Below, piece by piece: positions 9,198 to 17,359 of a DNA stretch of 64,000 bases. The stretch's first letter is position 1; each line of letters begins with the position of its first letter. The position numbers were made by a program, and so were the translations under genes. Below the pieces are notes generated by a model, which worked only from the letters and a program-made list of their open reading frames with translations, was not told the origin of the DNA and searched no databases. The stretch comes from Bacteroidota bacterium. Lineage in GTDB: Bacteria > Bacteroidota > Ignavibacteria > Ignavibacteriales > Ignavibacteriaceae. The stretch is taken from positions 1-64,000 of the forward strand of contig JAKAKL010000121.1 in the NCBI GenBank assembly GCA_021824565.1, given 5' to 3'.

Positions 9198-9698
9198 TTA
9201 AATTCCTAAAGAATCTTTTACCATTTGCTTTGAAGAATTCAGTGCGGTTAAATTTGCTTCATAGCTGCGCGATGCGGAAATCATATCAACCATTTCGGTT
9301 ACTATATTTACATTAGATTGCTGCACATATCCCTGCGCATTCGCGTTAGGATTGTCGGGCATATAAACAACATCGCCTGACTTTTGGTCGGTAACTTCTT
9401 TGTAACTAAGCTCAGTGCCGTTGCCGCTATTATTATTTTGAGTATTGTCGATATTTGAAATATGAGCCTGGTCTGTAGCTTCCATTTGAAGGGTCGGCAT
9501 TTCCTGGACGGTATTATTTACAAATGGATTCTGCTTTGCAACAACTTCTAAAAATTTTCTTTTATAAGGCTGCCCGTCTGCTGTTTGAGTTACATCAGCA
9601 TTAGCAATATTTTCAGCAATAAGATTCATCCGTTTTCTTTGAATGCTTAAACCTTCTGCGCTTATATTGAAGCCTGGGAAATTGGTATTAATTTTCAT
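9198..9698 (-). CDS. flgC: Flagellar basal-body rod protein FlgC
   Basis: The 166-aa product carries the rod-protein N-terminal motif ISAEGLSIQRKRMNLIAENIANA, shortened here to its core NLIAENIANA at about residues 26-35. The C-terminus has NVNIVTEMVDMISASRSYEAN, whose core EMVDMISASRSYEAN is diagnostic for FlgC. FlgC is a proximal rod subunit. It overlaps flgB by 4 bases and is followed by the unknown 89-aa gene. Confidence 0.95.
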   Translation of the reverse strand: MKINTNFPGFNISAEGLSIQRKRMNLIAENIANADVTQTADGQPYKRKFLEVVAKQNPFVNNTVQEMPTLQMEATDQAHISNIDNTQNNNSGNGTELSYKEVTDQKSGDVVYMPDNPNANAQGYVQQSNVNIVTEMVDMISASRSYEANLTALNSSKQMVKDSLGI

Positions 9699-10084
9699 AA
9701 GCTGCTGCCTCCGTTAATTACGTTATCCAGTTCTTTATAATAGTCGCCGATTTTCTGTGCTGCAAAACTGAAGTTCAGATTATTCTCAGCAAGGTTTGCC
9801 ATCTCCTTATCAATATCAACATTATTTACACCTGAAACGTTATCCTGACTGTTATCAGTTACAATTTCATAGTTAGGCAACGTACTATTATTAACACCGG
9901 CAAATTGCCCGGTTCCCGAAGTATTAAGGTCGCTATTCATATTCTGATCCAGCAAGTCCTTAAATACCACATCTTGACGTTTGTAATTTTCAGTCCCCAC
10001 GTTTGCAATGTTTTGAGATATTATTTTATTTCTCTCGGCACAGTAACTTGCAAAATTTTCTAAAAGCTTAATTGTCTCTTGCAT
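9695..10084 (-). CDS. flgB: Flagellar basal-body rod protein FlgB
   Basis: FlgB is the innermost proximal rod subunit. The core CAERNKIISQNIANVGTENYK matches the rod-protein N-terminal motif, and the C-terminus (DIDKEMANLAENNLNFSFAA) matches the FlgB family. Two in-frame ATGs exist, at 10099 and 10084. I prefer 10084: it has an ATAGG-like ribosome site 8 bases upstream, leaves a family-like N-terminus (MQETIKLL), and gives a 22-base leader from the predicted sigma-54 start site, whereas 10099 would lie only 7 bases inside the transcript. This is the first gene of the basal-body operon. Confidence 0.92.
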   Translation of the reverse strand: MQETIKLLENFASYCAERNKIISQNIANVGTENYKRQDVVFKDLLDQNMNSDLNTSGTGQFAGVNNSTLPNYEIVTDNSQDNVSGVNNVDIDKEMANLAENNLNFSFAAQKIGDYYKELDNVINGGSSL

Positions 10085-10117
10085 ATTCAAACCTATCATT
10101 CGTTCGGAAATGAAAGT

Positions 10118-10132
10118 TCAAAATAGATGCCA
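10118..10132 (-). promoter_or_regulatory. Sigma-54-like promoter of the flgB-fliK operon
   Basis: Read on the minus strand, TGGCATCTATTTTGA compares with the consensus TGGCACG-N4-TTGC. The GG at -25/-24 and the G at -13 have the correct spacing, but the base at -12 is A instead of C. It lies upstream of flgB with a predicted start near 10106. The mismatch at -12 lowers confidence. Confidence 0.45.
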
Positions 10133-10180
10133 CTAAAAGGATTGCTGTTTTGGTTGGTAAGGAAGGTTGGTTTTTAAATT

Positions 10181-10198
10181 ATGGCTAAAATCGTGCAG
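10181..10198 (+). promoter_or_regulatory. Half-site of the TTGGCTAA dyad upstream of flgB
   Basis: The bases atggctaa at 10181-10188 match seven of eight positions of the left arm of the dyad seen at 48801 and 50201; the right arm is not preserved. It begins 49 bp from the outer edge of the flgB sigma-54-like element, between the 40 and 59-60 bp seen at the other sites. Confidence 0.3.
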
Positions 10199-10208
10199 TT
10201 GTAAATTA

Positions 10209-10454
10209 TTATTCAGTGTAGTCAAGAATTATCGATTTTGTTTGTCCGCATGAGCAAACAAATTTAATTTCTTTGATAGAGTCATTCGCATCTTTCTTTA
10301 AAATTATTTTCACTCCCTCATGATTTTCTTCTTCTACGCTGACTTTGGTTTTTCCGACTAACTCTGCTTTTGATGATTTTATTACATTCCCGTTAATATT
10401 TTTTTGGTCGAAGCCGAATTCTCTAAACAATTGTTCTTCAAAATTATTTTTCAT
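10209..10454 (-). CDS. Small unknown protein with a CxCG motif, downstream of cheB
   Basis: An 81-aa frame begins one base after the cheB stop, so it is probably the last gene of the chemotaxis operon. I do not recognise a family. The N-terminal half is acidic and polar, the C-terminal half predicts beta strands (GVKIILKKDAN, IKEIKFVCSCGQTKSIILDY) with a single CSCG motif. Two cysteines alone would not make a complete zinc site, so dimeric metal binding or redox chemistry is possible but unproven. A role in chemotaxis is inferred only from operon position. Confidence 0.65.
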   Translation of the reverse strand: MKNNFEEQLFREFGFDQKNINGNVIKSSKAELVGKTKVSVEEENHEGVKIILKKDANDSIKEIKFVCSCGQTKSIILDYTE

Positions 10455-10455
10455 T

Positions 10456-11541
10456 TTAAAATGCCTTGTTAATTATTTCCGAAATTTTTTCTAATGGCGC
10501 AATAACTTCCGGGAAACCGGCATCTACAATCGCCTTTGGCATGCCGTAAACCACACATGTATTTTCATCCTGCGCTATGCAATGTCCGCCGATGCTCTTT
10601 AATTTTTTTATCCCTTCAAAACCGTCTTTGCCCATGCCTGTCATTATAACACCGAGAGTGTTTTTGCCATACACTTCTACAACCGAATTCATCATAACAT
10701 CTACCGAAGGACAGTGCAGCGTGTCAGACGGCTCTTTGGAAATGTTGATAGATGTTTTCCCAAAGGAAGAGTTCAACAAAGTCATATGAAAACCGCCGGG
10801 AGCAATATAAACAACACCGCTGCGAACTTGCTCGCCGTGTTCTGCCTCTTTAACTTCCAGCTCACTGAGACTGTTCAATCTATCTGCTAAAGATTTCGTA
10901 AAATTCGGGGGCATGTGTTGAACTATAAAAACCGGGCAATTTATTTTTTTAGATAAAAGCGGAATAACTTTTTGCAGCGAAAACGGTCCGCCGGTTGAAA
11001 TACCGAGAGCAATTGCCGTGTATTTCATTTGCGGCAGTTCGCCGGTTGGAAAGCATTTTGTAACAGCAGGAGTTTCAAATAGATTTAAATTTAAAATTTT
11101 CCTAAGCCTATTACGAATAGCACTTTGCTTGACAATTTCTTTTATCTTCGCAATAAGCTCTTCTTTTATCTTGATAATGTTTACATTAACAAAAGATAAT
11201 TCCTTAGGAATAAAATCGACAGCTCCAAGTTCAAGAGCCTTAATTGTTACTTCAGCGCCTTCCGTTGTAAGCGAGCTTAACATTATTACCGAAGTCGGAC
11301 ATTCCTTCATTATTTTTTTTAACGCAGTCAGTCCGTCCATTCTCGGCATTTCGATATCGAGAGTAACAATATCAGGTCTTAAGGACTTGATTAAATTATA
11401 GCCTTCTAAACCATCTCTTGCGGTTCCGATTACTTTAATATCGGGATCGCTTTCAAGCATAATCGAAATTGATTTTCGCATGAAAGCCGAATCGTCAACA
11501 ACGACAGCTTTAATTGTATTATTTGAAAAATTAGTTGGCAA
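10456..11541 (-). CDS. cheB: Chemotaxis protein-glutamate methylesterase CheB
   Basis: This 361-aa enzyme removes methyl groups from chemoreceptors, and glutamine deamidation is also known in the family. The N-terminal receiver has the acidic pair at Asp16-Asp17 and the phosphorylation site Asp62 (TLDIEMPRMDG). The C-terminal methylesterase domain holds the catalytic triad Ser182 (ALGISTGGP), His209 (VQHMPPNFT) and Asp306 (MTGMGKDGFEG). The start overlaps the end of cheA by 11 bases, indicating translational coupling. Both domains look intact. Confidence 0.97.
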   Translation of the reverse strand: MPTNFSNNTIKAVVVDDSAFMRKSISIMLESDPDIKVIGTARDGLEGYNLIKSLRPDIVTLDIEMPRMDGLTALKKIMKECPTSVIMLSSLTTEGAEVTIKALELGAVDFIPKELSFVNVNIIKIKEELIAKIKEIVKQSAIRNRLRKILNLNLFETPAVTKCFPTGELPQMKYTAIALGISTGGPFSLQKVIPLLSKKINCPVFIVQHMPPNFTKSLADRLNSLSELEVKEAEHGEQVRSGVVYIAPGGFHMTLLNSSFGKTSINISKEPSDTLHCPSVDVMMNSVVEVYGKNTLGVIMTGMGKDGFEGIKKLKSIGGHCIAQDENTCVVYGMPKAIVDAGFPEVIAPLEKISEIINKAF

Positions 11542-13282
11542 GTTTATTTATCAGTTCGCTTATATCCACAATCATTACTACCGTACCATCGCCCATTATC
11601 GTTGAGCCTGCAATACCGTTAATATTTCCGAGGTAACTGCCTAAAGATTTTATCACGACTTCCTTCTGTCCGTCAAGTTCATCAACTTTAATTCCGAAAA
11701 TCTTTTCGGCAAGACCTACTACAACTATGTACTGCCATATCTTATCATCATTTCTTTGGCAGTCAGAATAAAGCAAAGAGTCTATTGCGACTAAAGGAAT
11801 AACATTGTCTCTTCTTCTAATTGCTTCGTGCTGGTTAATGGTATAAATTTCTTCAGTGTGAACTCTTAAAACTTCGATAACCGAATTCAAAGGAATGACG
11901 ACGGTTTCCGAATTAACTTTAACAACCATGCCCGGAATAATTGCTAATGTTAGAGGAAGCTTTACAATTATTTTAGTACCTTTTCCCACAACCGAATCAA
12001 TATTAATTATGCCGCGCAATTTAGTAACGTTGGTTTTAACCACGTCCATTCCAACGCCTCTTCCTGAAACGTTAGTTACAACTTCTGCCGTTGAAAAACC
12101 CGGCAGAAAAATTAGGTTATAACATTCCTGCTTGGATAATTCTTTGGCTCTTTCTCTAGTAATTAATCCTTTTGAAATTGCTTTTTCTTTTATGAATTCC
12201 GGATCAATTCCCTTTCCATCATCTTCGATCGTAATAATAATCTGGTTGCCTTCCTGCTCTGCCGATAAGATTACTGTACCGGCAGGATCTTTTCCGATTT
12301 CTTTTCTTTTTGCGGGAAGTTCTATTCCGTGGTCGGCAGAATTTCTTATAAGATGGACAAGCGGATCATTAATTTCTTCAATTAGAGTTTTGTCTAATTC
12401 TGTATCCTCTCCTCTGATTATTAAATTAATTTCTTTCTCTGTTTCCCTCGACAGGTCTCTTATTAATCTCGGGAAACGGTTGAAGACTTTGCCGATTTTA
12501 ACCATTCTTGTCTTCATCACAACAAGCTGAAGCTCATTGGTCATCAAATCGATTTGCTTTGTTGCATCCGCGAGGTCGCGCGACAACTTTGTTCCTTCAT
12601 GTTCTAATGCAACTTCTGAATTTACCTGTGCAAGTCTATTTCTGCCTAATACAAGCTCTGAGGCTATTGTTAAAAGTTCATCTAATCTTTCTACATCAAC
12701 TCTTATTGTGTTGTCAACTTTTTTAGCCGCCGCAACAGATGAGGGTTCCCTCGGCGCAGCAACATTAGGTGTAGTTTCCTTAGGCTCTATTTTTTCTTGA
12801 GGCTGTTCGTTTTTAACTTCATCTTTTTTCGGTTCTGCCGGCGATTCAGTATTTTCTTTGCCTTCAAGTTTATCAAGTAATACTGTAAGTATTTCCACCG
12901 TTTCGTCAATAGGAGTGTCTTCACTAAAGTCTGTTTCGATTGAAGAAAGCAGTTCTTTTATTTTATCAAACGCGACAAGAATTCCATCCATTAATTCGGG
13001 TGTAAGGACAGCTTCACCTTTACGCAGTTTGTTAAGAATATCTTCGCATCTGTGAGTTACCTGCGTCAGCTTATCTAATCCTAAAAATCCGGATGTTCCT
13101 TTTATCGTATGGAACGATCTAAAAACCTCATTCAGCAGATCGCTGTCTTTAGGCTTATTTTCAAGCTCAATAAGATTTAGGTCCAGTTTTTCAAGAATCT
13201 CTTTCGTCTCAATGATAAAGCTCTCAACTATCTCCTTCATTTCAGGATCGCGGAGCATAGAATATTTATTGTCCTGGCTCAT
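11531..13282 (-). CDS. cheA: Chemotaxis histidine kinase CheA
   Basis: This 583-aa kinase reads receptor-CheW arrays and phosphorylates CheY and CheB. The Hpt domain carries phospho-accepting His58 in FHTIKGTSGFLGL. A Pro/Glu/Lys-rich linker (about 140-190) stands where many CheAs have a P2 domain, which seems to be absent. Then come the dimerisation helices (about 195-260), the ATP-binding domain (N box HLIRNSADHGIE, G boxes IEDDGKGID and GRGVGMD) and a C-terminal CheW-like domain (from about 445). It starts one base after the cheZ-like gene. Confidence 0.96.
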   Translation of the reverse strand: MSQDNKYSMLRDPEMKEIVESFIIETKEILEKLDLNLIELENKPKDSDLLNEVFRSFHTIKGTSGFLGLDKLTQVTHRCEDILNKLRKGEAVLTPELMDGILVAFDKIKELLSSIETDFSEDTPIDETVEILTVLLDKLEGKENTESPAEPKKDEVKNEQPQEKIEPKETTPNVAAPREPSSVAAAKKVDNTIRVDVERLDELLTIASELVLGRNRLAQVNSEVALEHEGTKLSRDLADATKQIDLMTNELQLVVMKTRMVKIGKVFNRFPRLIRDLSRETEKEINLIIRGEDTELDKTLIEEINDPLVHLIRNSADHGIELPAKRKEIGKDPAGTVILSAEQEGNQIIITIEDDGKGIDPEFIKEKAISKGLITRERAKELSKQECYNLIFLPGFSTAEVVTNVSGRGVGMDVVKTNVTKLRGIINIDSVVGKGTKIIVKLPLTLAIIPGMVVKVNSETVVIPLNSVIEVLRVHTEEIYTINQHEAIRRRDNVIPLVAIDSLLYSDCQRNDDKIWQYIVVVGLAEKIFGIKVDELDGQKEVVIKSLGSYLGNINGIAGSTIMGDGTVVMIVDISELINKLAN

Positions 13283-13283
13283 A

Positions 13284-14042
13284 CTATGAAAATAATTTAT
13301 CTATTTCGTCTTGAGAAGTTTTAGTATAGTTATTATTAACAAGCACATCGGCAACATCCTGCTTCTCTTTTGATTTAGTATATTCCGCATCGGGATCGAA
13401 AGCTGCACCGGCAGGCGCAGATATTTTCACAAGGTCTACTTCTTTTCCTTCCGATTCGTTGAGGTGGAGTATAAGCGAAGTTAATTTTTCTCTCACCGAC
13501 TCAATCAGGTGATTAACTGCAGCAAGCTGCTGTGAAGTAATATCCTGTACTTGCAGAGAAAGAGCAATGTTATTAACGTCATTCCTGGTTTTGTTAAATA
13601 CTTCAAGAATTTTCTGAATTTCAGGTTGAACCGAATGATACTCCTCGTACTTTTGCACAAGGTTTTCCGATTCCGGATTTTTCTTTAATATTTCCTTTAT
13701 CTGAACCCAAATTTTTCTCTTCTCTTCTTCTTTAGTTAAAATCGCTTTAGCGTCGTTTTCTACTTTTTCAATTTCAAGCGAAATAGAATCTACGATATCC
13801 AATATTTCTGTGGTTGCTAATTCGGTTGCATTAGAAACGTTGTTTATTTGATCTTTTGCTTTAGGAATTTTATTTGTGGTATCGGAGATTGAAGAGTTTA
13901 TATTTTCAAGTAGAGGAACCGTTTCCTTCATGAAATCGATTATGCTTTGAATAATCGGAATATATTTTTCGCCGTAAGAGAAAGCAATTTTAAGATCGTT
14001 CAGCCTATCGAAGAGGTCCGTCATATTTTTTAGCTGCTTCAT
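13284..14042 (-). CDS. cheZ: CheZ-like CheY-P phosphatase
   Basis: The 252-aa protein is a long helical hairpin in predicted structure, with helices at about 10-100 and 105-195. The segment LQVQDITSQQL places Asp167 and Gln171 four residues apart, the same D-x3-Q arrangement as the catalytic Asp143/Gln147 region of E. coli CheZ. The flexible C-terminus ends SQDEIDKLFS, resembling the CheY-binding tail of CheZ. It would speed dephosphorylation of CheY-P. It sits between cheY and cheA. Overall similarity to proteobacterial CheZ is low, so the call rests on the active-site pattern, tail and context. Confidence 0.75.
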   Translation of the reverse strand: MKQLKNMTDLFDRLNDLKIAFSYGEKYIPIIQSIIDFMKETVPLLENINSSISDTTNKIPKAKDQINNVSNATELATTEILDIVDSISLEIEKVENDAKAILTKEEEKRKIWVQIKEILKKNPESENLVQKYEEYHSVQPEIQKILEVFNKTRNDVNNIALSLQVQDITSQQLAAVNHLIESVREKLTSLILHLNESEGKEVDLVKISAPAGAAFDPDAEYTKSKEKQDVADVLVNNNYTKTSQDEIDKLFS

Positions 14043-14052
14043 GATGAAATCC

Positions 14053-14430
14053 TTATGCTACTTGAATAATTTGATCAATTTTTTCTTTTAAAATTTGCGG
14101 CGTAAATGGTTTTACGACATAATTATTTACACGCGCCTGCAAAGCTTCAATAATATCCTCTTTAACACCGCGGGTGGTAACCATAAGAATAGCCATCTTA
14201 GAAAGAGTTTCGTGGCTTCGGATCGATTTTACCAATTCAAGCCCGGACAGCACCGGCATGTTCCAGTCGGTAATGACAAAATTTATTTCGCTGTCCGCAG
14301 TCAATTTTTCAAGAGCTTCTTTGCCGTCTCCGGCTTCAACAAAATTATTATACCCAAGACTGCGCAGTGAGTTAATAACTATTCTTCGCATCGTAACGGA
14401 GTCATCAACCACAAGAAATTTTAAATCCAT
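14053..14430 (-). CDS. cheY: Chemotaxis response regulator CheY
   Basis: A 125-aa stand-alone receiver with Asp9-Asp10, the phosphorylation site Asp55 (VITDWNMPVLSG), a conserved Thr in MVTTRGVKED, and the switch Lys in NYVVKPFTPQIL. The WNMP and VVKPFT patterns are those of motor-binding CheY. Phosphorylated by CheA, it would bind the motor switch. It lies 10 bases upstream of the cheZ-like gene. Confidence 0.93.
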   Translation of the reverse strand: MDLKFLVVDDSVTMRRIVINSLRSLGYNNFVEAGDGKEALEKLTADSEINFVITDWNMPVLSGLELVKSIRSHETLSKMAILMVTTRGVKEDIIEALQARVNNYVVKPFTPQILKEKIDQIIQVA

Positions 14431-14440
14431 ATTAGTAACC

Positions 14441-14806
14441 TCAGTTTAAATATTTTGAAACTTCATAAACAACTCTTTTAGGATCAAAAGGTTTTATCAA
14501 GTAAGAGTTTGCACCAAATTCGATACCCCGCTGAATTTCCTCGCTCCCGGCAAGAGAAGAAAGAATAATTATTGGAATTTCTTTCATCTCATCGTTGCTT
14601 CTGATCGCTTTAATTAATTCAAAGCCGTCAAGGTTAGGCATATTTAAGTCTGTAATTACCAGGTTGATTTTTTCAGTTGGCAATTTTTCAAGTGCCTCCA
14701 TACCATCAGCGCAAGAAATAATTTCAAATCCTTTCATGGTAAGAGCGAACGAAACAAACTTTCTAATAGACGGCGAATCGTCGGCTACAAGAATAACTTT
14801 TTTCAT
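14441..14806 (-). CDS. Second CheY-like single-domain response regulator
   Basis: The 121-aa receiver has Asp9-Asp10, the phosphorylation site Asp53 (VITDLNMPNLDG), a Ser in IILSSLAGSEE where CheY has Thr, and the conserved Lys in YLIKPFDPKRV. It has no output domain. It may be a second motor-binding CheY, a phosphate sink for CheA, or a regulator of another output; the sequence does not decide. It lies between cheR (9-base gap) and cheY. Confidence 0.88.
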   Translation of the reverse strand: MKKVILVADDSPSIRKFVSFALTMKGFEIISCADGMEALEKLPTEKINLVITDLNMPNLDGFELIKAIRSNDEMKEIPIIILSSLAGSEEIQRGIEFGANSYLIKPFDPKRVVYEVSKYLN

Positions 14807-14815
14807 GTTTTATAT

Positions 14816-15718
14816 TTACTCCTTTTTATAACCAATAGTTTTAGGAAAACTTACTACAGCAAAGGCTTTTGAAATCATGTGCAGCGTTTCAGCATAGCCG
14901 ATGAAAAAGAAGCCGCCTTTGTTTAGTGAATTATATATATTAGAAACGACTTTCATCTTTGAACGCATATCAAAATAGATAAGTACGTTCGCGCAAAATA
15001 TTATGTCAAAATTATTCATAGCTCTCATGCTAAGCTCATCAAACAAATTTGATATTTTAAACGTAACCATCTTTTTTATCTCGGGCTTTATCTCGTAAGT
15101 GTTTCCGTTAATTGTAAAATATTTTTTTAGATAATATACAGGAGTATTCCTTATAGAATATTCCCGGTACTTTCCTTCCTTCGCAATATCAATTACAGCG
15201 TGGTTAATATCCGTCCCGATAATTTCAATTTCGAGATCGGGAAATTTCGGCTTCACAAGATCTGTAAGAATGATAGCTATTGAATAAGCCTCCTCGCCGC
15301 TTGAAGAAGCCGCACTCCATATCCTAATTTTAGGCTTGCCAAATTTTCTTTTTGTTGCAACAATCTCAGGAACAATCGCTGCAACAAGCGCATCAAGCTG
15401 CGGCTGGTTTCTAAAAAAGAAAGTCTCATTAATTGTGATGGCTTCATACAGATATTTTTTCTCATCGCCGCTACCCGGATGAGTCTTAAGATAATTCAAA
15501 TAGTCTTCGTATGATTCCATCATTAAAAAATTTATTCTTTTCTGCAAACGGCTTTCCAGCAAATATTTTTTATTGTCCTGGAAATAAATTCCGCAATTAT
15601 CATAAATAAACTTTCTCAGGCTTTCAAATGATGCGTCCGAAAGCTTTAGATTGTTCGGGAGCTGCTTAACAAATGTTGAAGCCTCCGGTATTATTGAAGC
15701 ATTATTTAACTGGGTCAT
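14816..15718 (-). CDS. cheR: Chemotaxis protein methyltransferase CheR
   Basis: This 300-aa enzyme transfers methyl from S-adenosylmethionine to receptor glutamates. An N-terminal helical domain (about 25-90) precedes the SAM-binding domain, with the NETFFFRN motif, the IRIWSAASSSGEEAYSIAI SAM loop, and FCANVLIYFD near the end. Length is near the family norm. It opposes CheB in adaptation and is encoded in the same operon. Confidence 0.96.
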   Translation of the reverse strand: MTQLNNASIIPEASTFVKQLPNNLKLSDASFESLRKFIYDNCGIYFQDNKKYLLESRLQKRINFLMMESYEDYLNYLKTHPGSGDEKKYLYEAITINETFFFRNQPQLDALVAAIVPEIVATKRKFGKPKIRIWSAASSSGEEAYSIAIILTDLVKPKFPDLEIEIIGTDINHAVIDIAKEGKYREYSIRNTPVYYLKKYFTINGNTYEIKPEIKKMVTFKISNLFDELSMRAMNNFDIIFCANVLIYFDMRSKMKVVSNIYNSLNKGGFFFIGYAETLHMISKAFAVVSFPKTIGYKKE

Positions 15719-15743
15719 ATTCTATTTTCTAATTCTATTTAAG

Positions 15744-17126
15744 TTAAGCGACTGATTTATGAGCTTGAATAAATTTTGCCCGCTCGCTTACCATTTCTTC
15801 TTTATCGTTCGCTAATTTAGAAATGCCTTGCTCGGCTTCGGGGCTTTCAATATTACCTAAGATTTCAAGCAGTCTTAACTTGTTCCACACGTTATCATCT
15901 TCTAAAATTTTATCTAAGAAAAGCAGAGCTATTTTTTGATCAAAGGCAAAAAGTATTTCGGTTGCTAATTTTCTTACTTCTTCATCAGGATTATCCAAAC
16001 AGCGCGTAAAAGTATCTGTTAAATTTCTTATCTGGATGCTTGACAAATAATTCTTGAATGCTCCGTCTTCAATCGAAATGACCTCAAGAGTAAGTTCAAG
16101 CAGATTTTTCAAGTTGGTAGAACTTTGGTTTAAAGTTGATGAGAGAACTTCAAAAAAAGTTTTTGGCTTTTCAAATATTTTTGGTTTTATAATTTCATCC
16201 GTCTCATAATCATCGCCAAAAACTTTTAAGCATGCAACGTAAGTATCTTCGCCGTCAAATAATGTAAGAAGGTTGGCAGCAGCTTTTTTATACTTGTCGG
16301 ATGCTTCTTCGACGGTTTTCAAAACCATATTTTTCATTCTTTCATCGTAAGGAACATTCAGTGAGTATTTCTCTTTTAATAAATAAATCGATTCGACAGT
16401 TGGCCATGTTAAAGGTCCATCAATTTCATTTAATTCAGAAAGGAGAAAGAAAAATGCTTCCTCATTTCCTACAAGACCAAGACTTTCGATCATCGAAAAT
16501 TTGGTCAGCTCATCCTCTTCATTATATTTCAAAAAGATGAACTCGAGCGCCTTAGTAGTTCCGATCTTTCCTATAGCCTCAATTATGGTAGGCTTAAAAA
16601 GCTCATTGCGCTCGTATATTAAAAGTATTGTTTCAATGCCTTCGGTATAATGAAGGTTACCGAGCGCTTCGATACAAGCCATAACAACATTATCGTTGTA
16701 ATTATTTTTCAGCACGTCCAGAATGGCAGGACCGGCTTTCTCATCTCCAATAAGCCCAAGAATATCTATGAGAAATTTTTTGTCATCGTTGTTTGCAATC
16801 TTTAGATAATCTAACATTGCATCTATCGAGTTAACGCCGATCTTTAGCAGAATCTCTCCCGCTAAATTTCTTGTTGCAATTTCGCTCGAAGAAATATACC
16901 GGACTAGATGAAATGGAATAAGCGGACTTGGATTCAAAGAAAGCATCAAATCCACAGAGTTGCGAACGCCTTTATCCGGATCCTCTACTAAAGAACAAGC
17001 CGCCTGGGCGACTTCATCTGACAGCTCTTCGTTCATTAAAGATTCAATCGCCGTGCTTTTTACCGCCGGGTCATCAGACTTTAACTGCCTTAAAGCATTA
17101 CCGTATAAATTGTCTATTCGAACCAT
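15744..17126 (-). CDS. HEAT-repeat protein heading the chemotaxis operon
   Basis: The 460-aa protein is built almost wholly of paired-helix HEAT/PBS-lyase-like repeats of about 30-35 residues (examples: ATRNLAGEILLKIG, VVMACIEALGNLHY, PTIIEAIGKIG, EVRKLATEILFAF). There is no signal peptide, membrane segment or catalytic motif. Such repeats form protein-binding scaffolds. It is the first gene of the chemotaxis operon, 25 bases before cheR, so it may scaffold or localise chemotaxis proteins, which is inference. The predicted leader is about 97 bases. Confidence 0.85.
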   Translation of the reverse strand: MVRIDNLYGNALRQLKSDDPAVKSTAIESLMNEELSDEVAQAACSLVEDPDKGVRNSVDLMLSLNPSPLIPFHLVRYISSSEIATRNLAGEILLKIGVNSIDAMLDYLKIANNDDKKFLIDILGLIGDEKAGPAILDVLKNNYNDNVVMACIEALGNLHYTEGIETILLIYERNELFKPTIIEAIGKIGTTKALEFIFLKYNEEDELTKFSMIESLGLVGNEEAFFFLLSELNEIDGPLTWPTVESIYLLKEKYSLNVPYDERMKNMVLKTVEEASDKYKKAAANLLTLFDGEDTYVACLKVFGDDYETDEIIKPKIFEKPKTFFEVLSSTLNQSSTNLKNLLELTLEVISIEDGAFKNYLSSIQIRNLTDTFTRCLDNPDEEVRKLATEILFAFDQKIALLFLDKILEDDNVWNKLRLLEILGNIESPEAEQGISKLANDKEEMVSERAKFIQAHKSVA

Positions 17127-17234
17127 TAATAAAAGCTTCCCATATTTATTAAAGAATTTATATTTATTTTTTTCATAATTAAGTTTTATTCTTCTTGCTT
17201 TTAACTCAAACAGATATTTTTTTATTTAACAAAA

Positions 17235-17249
17235 ACAAAATTGGTGCCG
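17235..17249 (-). promoter_or_regulatory. Sigma-54-like promoter of the chemotaxis operon
   Basis: Minus-strand CGGCACCAATTTTGT matches the sigma-54 consensus at GGCAC and TTG with correct spacing. Position -12 is T instead of C, and the first base is C instead of T. It lies 109 bases upstream of the HEAT-gene start. Confidence 0.4.
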
Positions 17250-17288
17250 GATTAAAAAGCACTAAGTTTTCAAATGTTCTAAAATTAT

Positions 17289-17306
17289 CTGCCTAATATT
17301 AGCCAA
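17289..17306. promoter_or_regulatory. Degenerate copy of the TTGGCTAA dyad (candidate activator site)
   Basis: On the minus strand TTGGCTAATATTAGGCAG matches 15 of 18 positions of the perfect dyad found at 48801 and 50201. Its near edge lies 40 bp upstream of the sigma-54-like element and 163 bp upstream of the HEAT-gene start, the same distance as the dyad at 50201 to its gene. Confidence 0.45.
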
Positions 17307-17359
17307 CTGTTACAGCATGAACAGTCTAATAAGATGATGTTTTTCTTTTATTATAAAAA

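Larger units (their letters stand above)
17127..17359. promoter_or_regulatory. Intergenic region between bacteriohemerythrin and the chemotaxis operon
   Basis: This 233-bp gene-free stretch holds the sigma-54-like element (17235-17249), the degenerate dyad (17289-17306) and a short hairpin, ACTGTT at 17306-17311 with AACAGT at 17320-17325. It reads as the promoter region of the HEAT-cheR-cheB operon. Confidence 0.5.

Noticed and set aside
12132-12530. Plus-strand 132-aa open frame inside cheA
   Set aside because: It is a shadow of the conserved CheA ATPase domain on the opposite strand.
17306-17325. ACTGTT/AACAGT hairpin after bacteriohemerythrin as an intrinsic terminator
   Set aside because: The stem is short with no following T-run on the minus strand.
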